Positions 31,996 to 40,029 of a DNA stretch of 40,085 bases are shown here, piece after piece. The stretch covers positions 1 to 40,085 of the forward strand of contig UQHL01000026.1 of the NCBI GenBank assembly GCA_900540805.1. Reading direction: 5' to 3'. Within the stretch, counting starts at the first letter, position 1. Each line of letters begins with the position of its first letter. This DNA is from an uncultured Eubacteriales bacterium (GTDB lineage Bacteria > Bacillota > Clostridia > Christensenellales > Borkfalkiaceae). Below the pieces are notes generated by a model. That model made no database searches. It was not told the DNA's origin and worked only from the letters and a program-made list of their open reading frames with translations. Made by a program: the position numbers and the translations under genes.

Positions 31996-34900
31996 TTATC
32001 CGCGGCGTTTGCGGCGCGCTGCCGAAAACATCATTCCGCCTGCGGCCAAAGCCGCGGTTACGGCGAGCGGGGAGGCGGAGGAACCGCACCCGCCCGCGAC
32101 GTTTTCCGAGCCGCTTTCCGACCCTGCGGACGAATGAGAGGCTTCCGCTTCCCTCCATGCCGCATAATACGTTTTGTCGCCCGCGGAGCCTGCGGAAATT
32201 TCGGTTACCGCGTTCCCCGTCAGGGCCTCGTTATCGAACCAGCCGAGGAAGATAAACCCCTCCCTCTGCGGCGCAGGCAAGGAAATCTTTTCCCCGCCCG
32301 TATAGCTTGCAATAGGATCCGTTGTAAAAGTTCCGCCGTTTAAGACATAGGAAATTTTATACAGCGTCTCTCCCTTCGTCCATTTCGCGTAGAGGGTCAT
32401 GTTCCCTTTGACGCCGCGGGAAAAATCCCATTCGTTGAGACACGTTTCCTCGGCGTACCAGCCCGCGAAAATATATCCTTCCTTAACGGGCGCCGCGGGT
32501 TGGGCGACGGGTTCGGACAATAAAACGCTTTGAGAAGGCACCGCGCTTCCGCCGTCCGTATCGAAATCGACCGTTCTGTAATTTTCAGGTACGGGCGCGT
32601 AGTCGTCCTCCAGCACCAGCACATTCACCGACGGATGTCCCGCGGAGGAGTTGTAATCGTGCACCTCGTATTCCTCCCCCTTCAAAATATCGTTGTAACG
32701 GTTATTTTGCAGGACGATCCCCTCTATCGCGTGGGTATAGAGCACGCCCGACCTCGTCCGATCGAGGAAATTGTCCGTGACGATGATATTTGTGAGGTCT
32801 CCGATCCGTTTGTCCTTGATTCCGTGCGAGCTGTACGTACAGCTGTTGAGCACGATCCCCTGCCAGGGCGCGGCCTCCGTTTCGTTGGGAACCACCTGAT
32901 CCTCGCCGATCTCGGGCGAACCGACCACGGTATTGCCGCGGATATCCACGCCGTAAACCATGGTGCAGGAGTAGCTTCCCGCCTCGCCGAACGGCCCCGA
33001 AATAAACCGCCCCGAAGTGACGTCTATCGACGTATTCTTCGTCAAGGGACTTACGCCGCTGACGTGATTGTTGCGGAAGCTGACATACATATCCGCGGGC
33101 AGCCCCTGTCCGTTGCTGTTGGAGCCCCAAACCACGATTCCGTCCGTATCGTGCAATACGTTTTTATCCACCACCGCGTCGATGACGTTTCCGTACATCA
33201 GAATGGATTTACAGCAATCCTCGCCCCTGTTATCATAGACCGTGACGTTGCGGTTGGCGCTCATCAGCGACACGACGCTGCTTGCGTCGGGCCTGACGGC
33301 AAACGGCTCTAAAAGCTTCAGCCTGGACATACCCCCGAACGGCTTTTTGACGGCCCTGACGGCCTGCCCCTTGCCCGTCCCCTCCACGATCGCCACGGTA
33401 AACTCGCCGAACTGCGTTTTGGAGGAAAAATCGATCTGCGAATTTTTGGTGAGCGTAATCGAGTTATCCTCTACGGCCGACACCCAGCCGTAGCCGAAGT
33501 TTCCGCCGGGCACTTCCACGCAGATAACCTCCCCGTCGTTCTTGCCCGTGCCCATGCCCGCGATGTCGTTTCCCTCGAAATGGATATTGTCGCGGCACAT
33601 CATGCCGTGCATGGAGATACCGTCTCCCGCGGCGACAAATTCGCGTCTGCCGCGCGCCGTATTATTCAAAAGAAACGCATAGCGGCTGAGTACGTTCACC
33701 TGCGTGATGGAATATTCGAAGCTGCTGTTCTGCACGCGGGCGTATCGGTAATTGGAAACGCCGAGCGCCCCGCCGAACCCTTTGCTGCGGAAATTATCTA
33801 CAACCGTGCGCGAGGCGCTGACCAGCAGCCCCAGCCCGCGGTTTTTTCCGCCCGTCAGCACCGCTTTCTGCGGCTGACCCATGGGATAATCCAGCACCAC
33901 GTTCTTTACGAATATCCCCTCGTTGGCATATTCGTCGTGGTTACAGCCCCTGTCGCTTTCCCCCAGCGAAATATACACGTCGGGAGAGTGTTCGGGGCGT
34001 TCCGTCTCGTCGGAATAGGGATTGCGGATCGTCAGGTTGGCGATCCCCGTAAGCCCGACGCGGTTTTTGTTGTACGCTGGGACGATAAAGGTATTTTCGT
34101 CGTCCGTCGCCGCGTATCTGATCTCCGTTTTCGTTTCCCCCGCGCCGTTTAACACGACGTAATCGGGCAATTCGAGGCGGGTGAGATTATACGTTCCCTC
34201 GGGCAGATACAGCACCCCGCCGCCTCGGGAGTACAGCTCGTTTACGGCCGTCTGAAGAGCCGCCGTATCGTCCGCACTTCCGTCCCCCGCCGCGCCCGCT
34301 TCCCTGGCGTTTATCACGTTATCCCAACGGATTTTATCCGCCCAGGCGACGCCTATGTCCAACGGGTCGTTTCCCTCCTCCACCACGGTCAAGGTCTGGC
34401 CGCTGGAAAGGGCTTCCTCCGCGCCCTCTCCCGTCTTGACGAGCACTTCGTATTCGCCGCAGGGAGTGTCCGCCGACGGCGTAAAGGTGATGCGGTAATT
34501 GTTCCAGTCGGGGCCGTTTTCTCCCTCCGCAAGCTCCGCTTCGTAACGGGCGCCGCCTTCGACGGCGCGGAGCCAAACCTCGGGGGCGCTTTCTTCTAAT
34601 CCGAATTCCCGAACGTCGAAATTTCGCCCGCTTATGTCTATCCGCTGTCCCGCCCAGGCTTCGAATTCCGAAATATACAGCGGCCGCGGGCCGTTCAGCA
34701 GATATCCTTCGCTTCTGCCCGCGCCGTTTTCCGTCCAGAGGGTATAGATTCCCGCGAGGTCGAACGGCAGACGGCAGACGAGATATTGTTCGTCCATCGT
34801 GTCGTATTGGGTGACCGACAGCTCCTCCTCTTCGGAAATGCCCGCCGCGCCCTTCGCCGCCGGCGCTATGTACGCTTTGGTGCCGTAAGTGAAATATTCG

Positions 34901-35061
34901 CCGTTAATCGAAAACTGATCCCCGGGAGAAACGCAGTCCGTCACCTTATAAATATACGGTTTATTCGTTTCCTCCGCCCATGCGGGCGGCGGTTTCGCGC
35001 CAAAATCGGTAAACGAAACCACTGCCGCCGCCGTAACCAGCGCAAGCATAAATTTATTCAT
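31996..35061 (-). CDS. Surface beta-helix protein (1,021 aa), pectate-lyase-superfamily fold
   Basis: The signal peptide ends near AWA-EE (about residue 29). An IPT/TIG-like domain (about 36-130) and a second beta domain (about 130-230) follow. The beta-helix opens at about 245 with IGVAWADKIRWDNV and GGGVLYLPEGTYNL (pectate-lyase-3 style) and runs to about 830. Two InlB B-repeats (EGYIFAGWYAEE, EGFIFLGWFDNE) and the anchor GGCGSSA-hydrophobic-RRKRRG end it. Domain order and linker wording match the 1,506-residue protein, so the two are paralogues. Whether it is a lyase, hydrolase or adhesin cannot be read here. The start is ATG at 35061 with GAGGGG upstream. Confidence 0.85.
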   Translation of the reverse strand: MNKFMLALVTAAAVVSFTDFGAKPPPAWAEETNKPYIYKVTDCVSPGDQFSINGEYFTYGTKAYIAPAAKGAAGISEEEELSVTQYDTMDEQYLVCRLPFDLAGIYTLWTENGAGRSEGYLLNGPRPLYISEFEAWAGQRIDISGRNFDVREFGLEESAPEVWLRAVEGGARYEAELAEGENGPDWNNYRITFTPSADTPCGEYEVLVKTGEGAEEALSSGQTLTVVEEGNDPLDIGVAWADKIRWDNVINAREAGAAGDGSADDTAALQTAVNELYSRGGGVLYLPEGTYNLTRLELPDYVVLNGAGETKTEIRYAATDDENTFIVPAYNKNRVGLTGIANLTIRNPYSDETERPEHSPDVYISLGESDRGCNHDEYANEGIFVKNVVLDYPMGQPQKAVLTGGKNRGLGLLVSASRTVVDNFRSKGFGGALGVSNYRYARVQNSSFEYSITQVNVLSRYAFLLNNTARGRREFVAAGDGISMHGMMCRDNIHFEGNDIAGMGTGKNDGEVICVEVPGGNFGYGWVSAVEDNSITLTKNSQIDFSSKTQFGEFTVAIVEGTGKGQAVRAVKKPFGGMSRLKLLEPFAVRPDASSVVSLMSANRNVTVYDNRGEDCCKSILMYGNVIDAVVDKNVLHDTDGIVVWGSNSNGQGLPADMYVSFRNNHVSGVSPLTKNTSIDVTSGRFISGPFGEAGSYSCTMVYGVDIRGNTVVGSPEIGEDQVVPNETEAAPWQGIVLNSCTYSSHGIKDKRIGDLTNIIVTDNFLDRTRSGVLYTHAIEGIVLQNNRYNDILKGEEYEVHDYNSSAGHPSVNVLVLEDDYAPVPENYRTVDFDTDGGSAVPSQSVLLSEPVAQPAAPVKEGYIFAGWYAEETCLNEWDFSRGVKGNMTLYAKWTKGETLYKISYVLNGGTFTTDPIASYTGGEKISLPAPQREGFIFLGWFDNEALTGNAVTEISAGSAGDKTYYAAWREAEASHSSAGSESGSENVAGGCGSSASPLAVTAALAAGGMMFSAARRKRRG

Positions 35062-35082
35062 AGATTGTCATTTCCCCTCAAC

Positions 35083-37002
35083 TTAACCGCGGTAGAACTT
35101 GTCGAGATAATCCCGATTGAGCTGCAGAAACACATCGGTATAGGTTCCGCCGAAATAGTCGTCCGTCCAGCCCGCGATTCGCGCCGCGGTGACCATGTCG
35201 TTGTAGGCGTTTTCGAAATTGCCCGCCGTCAGCACCTTTGCAATCGCCTTTTCGACGGACGCGCGTTTCGCCCAAACCGTCTGCACGTCGGCGAGGTCGC
35301 TGTTCGACCAGGTATAGATATCCGCGCGGCGCGCGATGGGTACGACGGGGTGCGGATCGACCGCCGCGGCGGAGAAGAACACATCGACCATACTGCTCAT
35401 CTTGCTTAAATCGTAAACGCACTTGGGATGCTCTCGGCTGCCTCCCGCGTAAAAGAACGGGAAGGTGGGCTGAGGCGAGGTGACCGTACCGTTGGAAAGA
35501 TTATATTTTTCTACAAGCTCGCCTACCGAGCTGGTATTATATACCATCTGTTCCACAAGCTGAGCGTCCTTGAACTGCCTGACGCCGTTTTCCTCCGTGT
35601 AGAGGCCCGCACTGCGGGGGCCCCAGGCATACAGTTTATCCGCGATTCGCGACGCCTGATAATCCAGCCAGCGCAGAAGCTGCGGCAAATCGGATTCCTT
35701 GACGGAATTTTTGAAAAAGACCACCGAGGAGGGCACGGGGGCCGCCTGTGCGAAAAACTCGAAATTTTCCCCCTTTTCGATCTGAAGATATACCTTGCGG
35801 TACTTCACTTTACTGCCGTCCGCCAGCGTCGCTTCGTAGTTTGCGGGTACCGCGTTTGGATAGGCTACCGCGTAATAGCCCTGATTGAGCTCCGCCTGAA
35901 TGGTATTATAATTGGTGGTGAGCCCGTAGTTGCTCGTCAGCTTGCCTTCCTTGATCAACTCGTTCCACTTTTTGAGATATTCCTTGAAGAAGGGCTGAAG
36001 CATCATGTTTTTCACTTTCTGATCCTTCGCGTCCCAATAGGAGAACATCGTATTCAGATATCCGGACGCGCCCATCAGCTTCGGCCATAACCCCGACATC
36101 AGGCTCCAGTTGTCGCGGTCCATGCCGTCCGCCGCCAAAATGGGCGTCACCCAGCGCTCGGACGTCAGCTTATACTTTTCGTCGGCGTGAATGGTATCGT
36201 ACAGCTTTTCCAAAAACGCATAAAACTCGTCCGCCGTGGTGATCTTCACGTCGTACAGCTCGTCTTTGGTAAACTTGCCCTTTTCCGCGAAAATCTGCTG
36301 AATCTCGGCGTACGTTTTCGCTTCGGGATAAGCGTCTTTAAGGATATCCTCGCGCACATATACGCAGCCGTAATAATCGTTTTGATACTCGAAGGGCATC
36401 GTCTTGGTAGGATCGACGTCCTCGTCGACGGTGGAAAGCCCCACGTCGCCGAGATTGAACGGAATGCCATAGACTTTCCCCTCCTTGCCGCCGTTGACGC
36501 CCGGGGAGCTCCACACCGATTTCGGCATACGGGCCTTGATGGTCGGGCAGTATTTATCGACGAGCTCGGTCAAATCGTAAACGAGCGCGTTGTCGTTGGC
36601 CTTGATGATTTCCGCCGTCTCGTGCGTGCCGTAGGCGATATCGGGATAGTTTTTGCTCATGACCACCTGCGCGAGCTTGGCGCTGACCGTAGAGCCTTTG
36701 TTGTCGAAGGAAGTTTTGGGATCGATGGAAACGCCCGTCACCCTTTCGATCTCTTTGGAAACGACGTCCTGATCCGAACGGTAAGTGATAAAACCGCCCG
36801 TTCCGTTGGCGTTCCAGGCCGTCAGCTTCATCTCTTTCTGCGTCCAATCGGGAAGATCGGAAGTTTCGGAAACCGTTTCCTTGTCAAACTCCCATTCGTA
36901 CTTGCCGTCCACGTCGGCGGAGGGTCCGTCGTCCGCGCACGCCGCGCAGCCGAACACGGCGGTCGCGGCCAGACATAACGCAATTACCTTTTTGAAACTC
37001 AT
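35083..37002 (-). CDS. Extracellular solute-binding lipoprotein (LipO/YtcQ type)
   Basis: The 639-residue protein is the substrate-binding part of an oligosaccharide ABC importer. The signal peptide leads to a lipobox at AVFGC or GCAAC (Cys about 19-22), so it is lipid-anchored outside the membrane. The mature chain follows the large LipO/YtcQ pattern: ADVDGKYEWEFDKETV, NYPDIAYGTHETAEII, KVYGIPFNLGD and a C-terminal RDYLDKFYRG. Known: such proteins pair with LplB/LplC-type permeases and bind oligosaccharides. The ATG at 37002 has AGGAGG 7 nt upstream. It is preceded by an intergenic hairpin that may raise its mRNA level. Confidence 0.9.
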   Translation of the reverse strand: MSFKKVIALCLAATAVFGCAACADDGPSADVDGKYEWEFDKETVSETSDLPDWTQKEMKLTAWNANGTGGFITYRSDQDVVSKEIERVTGVSIDPKTSFDNKGSTVSAKLAQVVMSKNYPDIAYGTHETAEIIKANDNALVYDLTELVDKYCPTIKARMPKSVWSSPGVNGGKEGKVYGIPFNLGDVGLSTVDEDVDPTKTMPFEYQNDYYGCVYVREDILKDAYPEAKTYAEIQQIFAEKGKFTKDELYDVKITTADEFYAFLEKLYDTIHADEKYKLTSERWVTPILAADGMDRDNWSLMSGLWPKLMGASGYLNTMFSYWDAKDQKVKNMMLQPFFKEYLKKWNELIKEGKLTSNYGLTTNYNTIQAELNQGYYAVAYPNAVPANYEATLADGSKVKYRKVYLQIEKGENFEFFAQAAPVPSSVVFFKNSVKESDLPQLLRWLDYQASRIADKLYAWGPRSAGLYTEENGVRQFKDAQLVEQMVYNTSSVGELVEKYNLSNGTVTSPQPTFPFFYAGGSREHPKCVYDLSKMSSMVDVFFSAAAVDPHPVVPIARRADIYTWSNSDLADVQTVWAKRASVEKAIAKVLTAGNFENAYNDMVTAARIAGWTDDYFGGTYTDVFLQLNRDYLDKFYRG

Positions 37003-37020
37003 ATTTGTCCTCCTTGCTTT

Positions 37021-37038
37021 TTTCCGAAGCCTCGGAAA
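37021..37038 (-). promoter_or_regulatory. Intergenic stem-loop between permease and binding-protein genes
   Basis: TTTCCGA/TCGGAAA, with a 4-nt loop, lies in the 58-bp gap upstream of the binding-protein gene. No T-tract follows on the coding strand. Such hairpins commonly protect the mRNA of abundantly made binding proteins; that role here is inferred. Confidence 0.5.
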
Positions 37039-37060
37039 CTTTTTCATTTTTCAGATGTCT

Positions 37061-37960
37061 TCATTCTTTGACGCTACCGAGCGTCACGCCCTGCACGAAA
37101 TATTTCTGCAGGAAGGGATACACCACGATAATGGGCAGTGTGGAAATAATGATCTGCGCGGCCTGTATCGCTTCGGGCGTCATATCCGAAGTGATACTCC
37201 CGAACGGCCTGCCGCTCTGCTGCGCCTGCTGAATGAGGCTGGCCGAGCGCTCCGATTCCTTGAGTATTTGTTCGAGATTATATTGCAGCGTATAAAGGTT
37301 GGGATTGGTGATATAGTAAAGCGTGGTCGTCCAATCGTTCCAGTAAAACACCGCGTTCCAAAGAATAATGGTCGCCACGATGGGCATGGAAAGCGGGAGC
37401 ATGATACGCCAGACGATCTGCAATTCCGTTCCCCCGTCGATACGCGCCGATTCGCACAGCGAGTCGGGAATGGTCTGTAAATACGTCCTCACGACGACCA
37501 TATTGAAGAAATTGAACGCGCAGGGCAGGATATACACCCAAAACGTATTGAGGATATGCAGATTGGCATACGTGACGTAGGTGGCGATCAGGCCGCCGCC
37601 GAAAAACATGGGAACGGTGAGAAAGGCGACGATAAATTTACGGAAGCGGAGATTTTTCCGCAGCAGCGCGTACGCCGCGAAATAGGTGACGATCAAAGCG
37701 AGCGCGGAGCCGATCACCACGCGGGACACGGTGACGGCAAAGCCGTACCAGGTCGTTTCGTCGATGAGGATCACCATCATGTTGTCGAAGGTCCACTTGT
37801 TGGGCCAAAGCCCTACTTTTCCCAGCGCCGTATCCGAAGCTTCGTTGAGCGCCTTGGCAAAAATGTGTAAGTAAGGTGCGATAAACAGAAAAGACAGCAA
37901 ACAGAGAAGCGCCGTATTGAATACGATAAACGTTTTTCTTCCCGCCGACATTTTTATCAT
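37061..37960 (-). CDS. ABC sugar transporter permease, LplC/YtcP type
   Basis: The 299-residue membrane protein has six predicted transmembrane helices and is of the MalG-like class of permeases. The EAA cytoplasmic loop is ESARIDGGTELQIVWRIMLPLSMP near residue 190. The C-terminal FLQKYFVQGVTLGSVKE is characteristic of this subfamily. It would form the translocation pore with the LplB-type subunit. No ATP-binding subunit is encoded here; importers of this group typically share a multi-purpose ATPase (MsmX type) encoded elsewhere. It starts 13 nt after the lplB-like gene with AAGGAGG upstream. Confidence 0.92.
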   Translation of the reverse strand: MIKMSAGRKTFIVFNTALLCLLSFLFIAPYLHIFAKALNEASDTALGKVGLWPNKWTFDNMMVILIDETTWYGFAVTVSRVVIGSALALIVTYFAAYALLRKNLRFRKFIVAFLTVPMFFGGGLIATYVTYANLHILNTFWVYILPCAFNFFNMVVVRTYLQTIPDSLCESARIDGGTELQIVWRIMLPLSMPIVATIILWNAVFYWNDWTTTLYYITNPNLYTLQYNLEQILKESERSASLIQQAQQSGRPFGSITSDMTPEAIQAAQIIISTLPIIVVYPFLQKYFVQGVTLGSVKE

Positions 37961-37973
37961 TTTCGTTCCCTCC

Positions 37974-38909
37974 TTACCACATGGAAACCGAGCTGACTTT
38001 ATCGGATATCTTGTTTGCGCCGAGCGTGAGCACCAAAGCCACCACGCTCTGCAAAAGGGTCAGCGCCGTCGAGAGGGAATAATCCCCGTCCCTCAAACCG
38101 TAACGATAAACCCAGGTGGAAATAACCTCTTTGTCGAAATAGTTGCTTTGCAGGCCGTAAACCAGCTCGAAATTGGAGCCGAACATCTGCCCTACGTTGA
38201 GGATAAGCAGGATCATCGCCGTGGGGAGCAGGGCGGGAAGCGTGATGTGCCAGACCTGCCGGAAACGATTTGCGCCGTCCAGCTGGGCCGATTCATACAG
38301 CTCCGAGTTGATGGAGGAAATATTGGAAAGATAAATAATCGAGCCCCAGCCGACCCCCTTCCAAACGGTTAAGATCAGGTAAATGGGCACGAAATTATTG
38401 GGATTTTCCAAAAAACGAACCCGTCCGAAACCCAGCGCGGAGAGCAGATTATTTATGGAGCCGTATAGGGACAAAAGATTGATCGCAAGCCCCGTCACCG
38501 AAATCCACGACAGGAAATAGGGCAGATAGCTGATCGTCTGCACCGTGCGCTTAAAGCCCTTTCTCGTCACCTCGTCGAGAAGGAGCGCAAAAATAAGCGG
38601 GGCGGGAAAATTGATGACCAGCCCTAACAGGTTGAGATAAAAAGTATTCCAGATCGCTTCGAAAATAGAAGGCTCGCTGAAAATCGTGATAAAGTGCCCG
38701 AATCCGAAATGGTCGGTCAGCGGGCTGAGGTAGCCCTTGAACATATCGAAATCCTCAAATGCGAGCACCAGCCCCACCATGGGAAGATATGCGAAGATCA
38801 AAGTGACGATCATCGCGGGAAGCAAAAGCGCCAAAAACGGCAGGTCGCTTTTGAACGAATTTTTATGTTTCCTCCCGAAAAGTACTTTTGCCTTTTCATT
38901 AATTTCCAT
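37974..38909 (-). CDS. ABC sugar transporter permease, LplB/YteP type
   Basis: The 311-residue protein has six transmembrane helices. It shows the LplB signatures FLALLLPAMIVTLIFAYLPM (about 25), TISYLPYFLSWI (about 125) and the EAA loop ELYESAQLDGANRFRQVWHITLPAL (about 205). It ends KISDKVSSVSMW, the usual subfamily tail. The ATG at 38909 is chosen. An in-frame ATG at 38957 overlaps the TATAAT -10 box and so cannot be in the mRNA. The ribosome site (GGGAG, about 12 nt off) is mediocre. It is the first gene of the operon. Confidence 0.9.
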   Translation of the reverse strand: MEINEKAKVLFGRKHKNSFKSDLPFLALLLPAMIVTLIFAYLPMVGLVLAFEDFDMFKGYLSPLTDHFGFGHFITIFSEPSIFEAIWNTFYLNLLGLVINFPAPLIFALLLDEVTRKGFKRTVQTISYLPYFLSWISVTGLAINLLSLYGSINNLLSALGFGRVRFLENPNNFVPIYLILTVWKGVGWGSIIYLSNISSINSELYESAQLDGANRFRQVWHITLPALLPTAMILLILNVGQMFGSNFELVYGLQSNYFDKEVISTWVYRYGLRDGDYSLSTALTLLQSVVALVLTLGANKISDKVSSVSMW

Positions 38910-38947
38910 ACTCGTTCCGTTCTCCCGTACTTTATTTTGAAAAACTC

Positions 38948-38976
38948 TTGATTTCATTATACTTTTTTGCTATACT
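38948..38976. promoter_or_regulatory. Overlapping divergent promoters of araC-type gene and glycan operon
   Basis: On the + strand TTGATT (38948-38953), a 17-bp spacer and TATACT (38971-38976) drive the regulator gene. On the minus strand a perfect TATAAT (38956-38961) lies inside that spacer and drives the operon. Its -35 region (ACGAGA) is poor, as expected for an activator-dependent promoter. The two polymerases cannot bind together. The leaders are about 90 nt (regulator) and 40 nt (operon). Confidence 0.72.
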
Positions 38977-39075
38977 TATCTCGTACCTTTATTGTAGTCT
39001 CAAAATATCTTCACTTCTAATCATAAAAAAACATATTTTTCTCATTTTTTGCGATTTTAAGAAAGGACTCGTAAT

Positions 39076-39972
39076 ATGCCTTCCAAAAAGAAACAGCAGA
39101 GGGAAATGCTTCCCCCCGTCGAAATCGTGCTCAGCACAAAAGATCAGCCCGATTACGAATACGCCCGCGACAAAGAGACGCAAATCCATATCTCACCCGA
39201 TAAAATCAACAACTGCTCCCCCCATTTTCACAAACAGGTGGAAATTATCGCCTTGCAGACGAGCCAGCAGTATATCCAGATCAATACCCGCCAGGAGCTT
39301 CTCTCCGCGGGCGAATTGGCGATAAGCGACTGCTTCGATATTCACTCCTACGTCTATTGCGACGCGATAAGTACCGTGTTGATTATTCCCGAAGCGTATC
39401 TCGCGGACTATCAGCTCTATAAGGGCAACAACCGCCTCAAGACAAATTTCGTCCGCGACCGCGCGGTGTTCGACAAGTGCTTTCCCCTGCTGAAGCAAAT
39501 CGCCTCGGCCTCCAATCCTCTTTTGCGCAAGGGAATGGTGGACGAGCTTTTGGGACGTATCGTCGAAGCGGTAGGCGTCGAGCAGACGGAAAAGGAAAGT
39601 ACAAAGGAGCTGCTGCTCATCCACCGTATTCTCGATTACCTCGACGAGCATTACGCGGAGGATTTAAGCCTGAACACTCTTTCGGACGAATTCGGGTATT
39701 CCCCCACGCACTTCTCCCGCCTGTTCCGAAAATTTTTCGATTACAATCTCAACGATTATATCAGCACTCTTCGGTTGAGAAAATTTTTCGAGCTGAAGGC
39801 GCAATTTCCCGACAAGGATCTCATCACCCTGATCTTTGACAGCGGTTTCTCCAGCGTGCCTACGTTTTATCGTCTGTTCACAAAAAAAATGGGCTCGTCC
39901 CCGAAAAAATATTTTACCAACGCGGAAAAGCAAATAACGCTATTCCCCCCCCCGACTGATTTCTTTGATTGA
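39076..39972 (+). CDS. AraC/XylS-family transcriptional regulator
   Basis: The 298-residue protein has an N-terminal cupin-like sensor (about 20-120, with CSPHFHKQVEIIAL) and a C-terminal double helix-turn-helix (about 180-285). The latter includes DLSLNTLSDEFGYSPTHFSRLFRKFF and ITLIFDSGFSSVPTFYRLFTKKMGSSPKKY. It probably senses a sugar released from the target glycan and activates the divergent operon; the weak -35 of that operon fits. AAAGGA lies 8 nt upstream of the ATG. The end of the gene contains a run of nine C residues, so the last ten or so residues (FPPPTDFFD) depend on that run being right. Confidence 0.88.
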   Translation: MPSKKKQQREMLPPVEIVLSTKDQPDYEYARDKETQIHISPDKINNCSPHFHKQVEIIALQTSQQYIQINTRQELLSAGELAISDCFDIHSYVYCDAISTVLIIPEAYLADYQLYKGNNRLKTNFVRDRAVFDKCFPLLKQIASASNPLLRKGMVDELLGRIVEAVGVEQTEKESTKELLLIHRILDYLDEHYAEDLSLNTLSDEFGYSPTHFSRLFRKFFDYNLNDYISTLRLRKFFELKAQFPDKDLITLIFDSGFSSVPTFYRLFTKKMGSSPKKYFTNAEKQITLFPPPTDFFD

Positions 39973-39997
39973 GCCCAACGCTTTCGAGCTACGACAA

Positions 39998-40025
39998 GAG
40001 AGCGGGCACACATGTGCCCGCTCTC
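39998..40025 (+). terminator. Terminator hairpin of the araC-type gene, T-tract interrupted
   Basis: A perfect 13-bp inverted repeat GAGAGCGGGCACA/TGTGCCCGCTCTC lies 26 nt after the stop codon. Only TCTATTT follows before the terminal repeat begins, so the original T-tract may have been cut by the inserted element. Confidence 0.7.
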
Positions 40026-40029
40026 TCTA

